Shown here: positions 30,299 through 32,408 of the stretch, one piece after another
Layout of the letters: every line of letters starts with the position of its first letter
Numbering within the stretch: position 1 is the stretch's first letter
IMG/VR virus record: IMGVR_UViG_3300047368_000064
Span: 1 to 32,408 of that record
Origin: a virus
Strand: one strand, 5' to 3'
DNA length: 32,408 nt
Translations under genes and position numbers: made by a program
The notes under the pieces: model-generated
Told to the model about the DNA's origin: nothing
Databases searched by the model: none
The model's input: only the letters and a program-made list of their open reading frames with translations

Positions 30299-32272
30299 AT
30301 GGCAGTAAAATTAGGAAATGGTAAATGGGCAATAAAAGAAGATAAGCTATTAGCATATAACGATAATAGTGGTAGATTCTTTAATAAAGAGTTTGATTTT
30401 TCAAGAGGATCAAGTGCTACTTATGTCGCTAAAGATGGTTTAATTAAGACTGCTGGACTACAAGCAACTAATCTTGTAAACAACGGAGATTTTAGTGAGT
30501 TAGGAAGCGAAATAATTACACCTGATGCAAATAGAGATTTTTCAAGTAATACAGGATATTGGACTTTAGAAACAGGTGTGACTATTGCAAATGGCAAGAT
30601 AAACTTTACTGACGCAGCGAATAATAGGTCTTTTTACAAGTTAAACTTAATTACTAGTGGTAAAACTTATAAATTAGAAATAACAATTAGTGGGTATGTT
30701 AAGGGTTTTATAGATTCAAACAATGGTAATAATTTTACATTTCCAAGTTCTAATGGCACACACACAGTTTATTTTGTTGGAGGTAATCCACACCTTGTCA
30801 TTGGTGCAAATGGCACAACAACTCTTTCTATTGACAATATATCTGTTAAACAAGTAGATCCAAACGATTATTGGACTTTAGGAACTGGATGGAGTATTGG
30901 AGATGGTAAGGCAATAAGTACAAATTCAACTAATAGTAATTTAGAAAATGATTCTATAAGTATTGCGAATGGTAAACAATATAAGTTTACTTTTGAAATA
31001 ACTGATTTTACTGGTAATGGTTTTGTAAGACCACAGCTTGGAGCAGTTGGTGCTGTTGTTGGCACGTATGTTCAAGGCAATGGTGTGTATTCGCAGATTT
31101 TAATTGCAAACAATAATTTTGATAGAATAGTATTAAGAACTGGAGGTGGAGATGGTTTCAATGGCTCTGTATCAAACATATCAGTTCAAGAAATACAAAC
31201 AGACACACCAAGAATAGACTTTAGTGATTCAGTTAATGGTGCATTACTTTTAGAACAAAGTTCTACTCAATTAATACAGTATAGCGAGGATTTTAGTCAA
31301 TGGAGTGGTATTAATTCATCAAGAGCATCTATTTTAAAAAATCAAGTTATATCTCCAGATGGAAGCATAACTGCAGATAGATTGAGTGATGCAGATAATA
31401 GTTCAAACTATCATAATTTGTTTCAGTATTTAACATTTACAAGTGGTAATCCTTATGTTTTTTCTTTTTTTGCAAAAGCTGGGACAAGTGATTATGTAAA
31501 TTTTTATTTAGATAATGGACATTGCGCTTTTCAATTTTCAACTAAAACTCTTTCTGGTGCTAATTCTTCTAATTGTACATATACAGAATTTGAAAATGGT
31601 TGGTATTTACTAACTTTTTATAAGTCATCTTTATCTTCAACAAGTAGACCAATTAGTATTTATACTGGAGGAGGTACTTCTGATAGTGATGGTTCTTACA
31701 TAGGAAATCCGAGTAAAAATGTATTTATTTGGGGCGCACAGGTAGAAGCTGGAAACTATAGAACAAGCTATATTCCTAATCACGGAGTTAGTGGTGGTGT
31801 TACTCGTTTAGCAGACGTATGTAATAACTCTGGGTCAGCACAAGACTTTTCAGAATCTGGTGTATTGTATGCAGAAATAAGTGCTTTAGCTAATGATTTG
31901 ACTGAAAGAAGAATAACAATATCAGACGGAACTACTTCTAATAGAGTAGCTATTGAATATACATTAAGTTCTAATCAAATAAAAGGCAGAGTAGTTTCTT
32001 CTAGTTCTACATCTGCAAATATGAATTTTACAGCAAGTAGTATAGTAGATTTTAGTAAAATAGCAATTTCATATAAACAAAATGAATTTAATTTATGGGT
32101 AAATGCAACTAAAGTTGCGACAGATACAAGCGGAAACGCACCTATTGGATTAAATAAAATATCTTTTGACAATGGAACAGGTAGTAATGCTTTTCACGGA
32201 AACGTAAGAGAACTACAAGTATTTACAGAAGAATTAACAGACGAACAACTACAAAAATTAACAACTATATAA
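30299..32272 (+). CDS. Tail fibre/adhesin 3, alternative-tip allele (657 aa)
   Basis: Third fibre gene. N-terminal FDFSRGSSATYVAKDGLIKT, two CBM-like repeats (bases 30481-30860 and 30866-31197, closing IDNISVKQV and VSNISVQEI), the shared core (LLLEQSSTQLIQYSEDFSQW to FIWGAQVEAGNYRTSYIPNH), and a LamG-like tip (GVLYAEISALANDLTERRIT, FNLWVNATKV, FHGNVRELQVFTEELTDEQL). Its last 550 bases are the counterpart of bases 1-553, with matching flanks and a different tip core, one codon shorter. Followed 2 nt later by the second copy of the small gene. Confidence 0.75.
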   Translation: MAVKLGNGKWAIKEDKLLAYNDNSGRFFNKEFDFSRGSSATYVAKDGLIKTAGLQATNLVNNGDFSELGSEIITPDANRDFSSNTGYWTLETGVTIANGKINFTDAANNRSFYKLNLITSGKTYKLEITISGYVKGFIDSNNGNNFTFPSSNGTHTVYFVGGNPHLVIGANGTTTLSIDNISVKQVDPNDYWTLGTGWSIGDGKAISTNSTNSNLENDSISIANGKQYKFTFEITDFTGNGFVRPQLGAVGAVVGTYVQGNGVYSQILIANNNFDRIVLRTGGGDGFNGSVSNISVQEIQTDTPRIDFSDSVNGALLLEQSSTQLIQYSEDFSQWSGINSSRASILKNQVISPDGSITADRLSDADNSSNYHNLFQYLTFTSGNPYVFSFFAKAGTSDYVNFYLDNGHCAFQFSTKTLSGANSSNCTYTEFENGWYLLTFYKSSLSSTSRPISIYTGGGTSDSDGSYIGNPSKNVFIWGAQVEAGNYRTSYIPNHGVSGGVTRLADVCNNSGSAQDFSESGVLYAEISALANDLTERRITISDGTTSNRVAIEYTLSSNQIKGRVVSSSSTSANMNFTASSIVDFSKIAISYKQNEFNLWVNATKVATDTSGNAPIGLNKISFDNGTGSNAFHGNVRELQVFTEELTDEQLQKLTTI

Positions 32273-32408
32273 TTATGAGAAAAATAGGAAAATACGAATT
32301 TAAAGATGAGGCTACTGCTGATAGTAAAATAAAAGGTTTAGGAGTAGCTACTGATGATGAAGGTAACGAATACCCAACTCACGGACACGCTATCGTAAAA
32401 TTAGGACA
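31723..32408. repeat. End repeat, right copy
   Basis: Counterpart of 1-689. Exact match over 31723-31849, diverged tip core (about 31885-32205), near-exact match again through the fibre stop codon and the first 134 bases of the following gene. Confidence 0.85.
32275..32408 (+). CDS. Fibre-associated protein, partial second copy
   Basis: Same start as the 122-aa gene at 556 (MRKIGKYEFKDEATADSKIK and on); the window ends after 44 complete codons. One synonymous difference is visible (CCT versus CCA in the Tyr-Pro-Thr stretch). Its presence after the fibre gene here, as at the left end, is the main sign that the sequence closes on itself. Confidence 0.8.
   Translation, partial: MRKIGKYEFKDEATADSKIKGLGVATDDEGNEYPTHGHAIVKLG

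Noticed and set aside
1-32408. Diversity-generating retroelement behind the variable fibre tip
   Set aside because: No reverse transcriptase and no template repeat seen; the variation covers a whole domain with indels rather than adenine-specific changes.
1-32408. Integrase, repressor, CRISPR array or tRNA genes
   Set aside because: I read both strands and found no tyrosine/serine recombinase motifs, no array of spaced direct repeats and no cloverleaf with a TTC-type arm.

Overview
The window looks like an essentially complete genome of a small tailed phage (siphovirus-like) of a Bacteroidota host, most likely a marine or aquatic flavobacterium. It is very AT-rich, and every credible gene is on the + strand and tightly packed, with many ATGA and TAATG stop/start overlaps. 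Starts are preceded by A-rich leaders rather than Shine-Dalgarno sequences. Intergenic gaps carry Bacteroidota-type -7 boxes (TAnnTTTG-like). The first ~689 bases and the last ~686 bases are alternative versions of the same locus (end of a tail-fibre gene plus start of a small gene). The sequence therefore probably closes into a circle of about 31.72 kb, with the two ends carrying different alleles of the fibre tip. A tandem duplication is the alternative. I see no integrase, repressor, tRNA, CRISPR array, reverse transcriptase or DNA polymerase; the phage appears virulent and dependent on the host replisome.

Layout: 1-924 fibre tip and a small downstream gene; 921-2004 lysis module (small membrane protein, M15 peptidase endolysin, 3TM-type holin); 2005-2080 AT-only hairpin region; 2082-5490 recombination/replication and regulation (NinG, putative annealing protein, SSB, RepA-like ATPase, sigma-like factor); 5566-6892 small early proteins; 6889-10726 nucleotide and DNA modification (alpha-glucosyltransferase, dCMP hydroxymethylase, GIY-YIG/MazG fusion, FEN-type 5' nuclease, DUF3310); 10869-11399 DnaA-domain-IV-like protein; 11428-12925 terminase; 12961-20018 tail genes including a -1 frameshift tail chaperone and tape measure; 20053-22806 protease, scaffold, capsid; 22877-26296 tail tube, portal, connector; 26283-32272 three modular fibre/adhesin genes.

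Most interesting system: 6889-8738 encodes close relatives of two T4 enzymes, the DNA alpha-glucosyltransferase (AGT, GT72) and dCMP hydroxymethylase (gp42). The second carries the Asp and Cys-Thr signatures that separate dCMP hydroxymethylase from thymidylate synthase. With the MazG-type pyrophosphohydrolase just downstream, a candidate dCTP remover fused to a GIY-YIG nuclease-like domain, this looks like a compact pathway for glucosylated 5-hydroxymethylcytosine DNA in a ~32 kb phage without its own polymerase. A second theme is transcription control. A phage sigma-like protein (4665-5156) coexists with two promoter classes: early boxes 18-25 nt upstream of ATG, and five late boxes (TATATATT or TATATATA) ending exactly 3 nt before the ATG of packaging/structural genes, which suggests leaderless late mRNAs.

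Family assignments are from recognising motifs by eye and from memory of family sequences; no database search was run.
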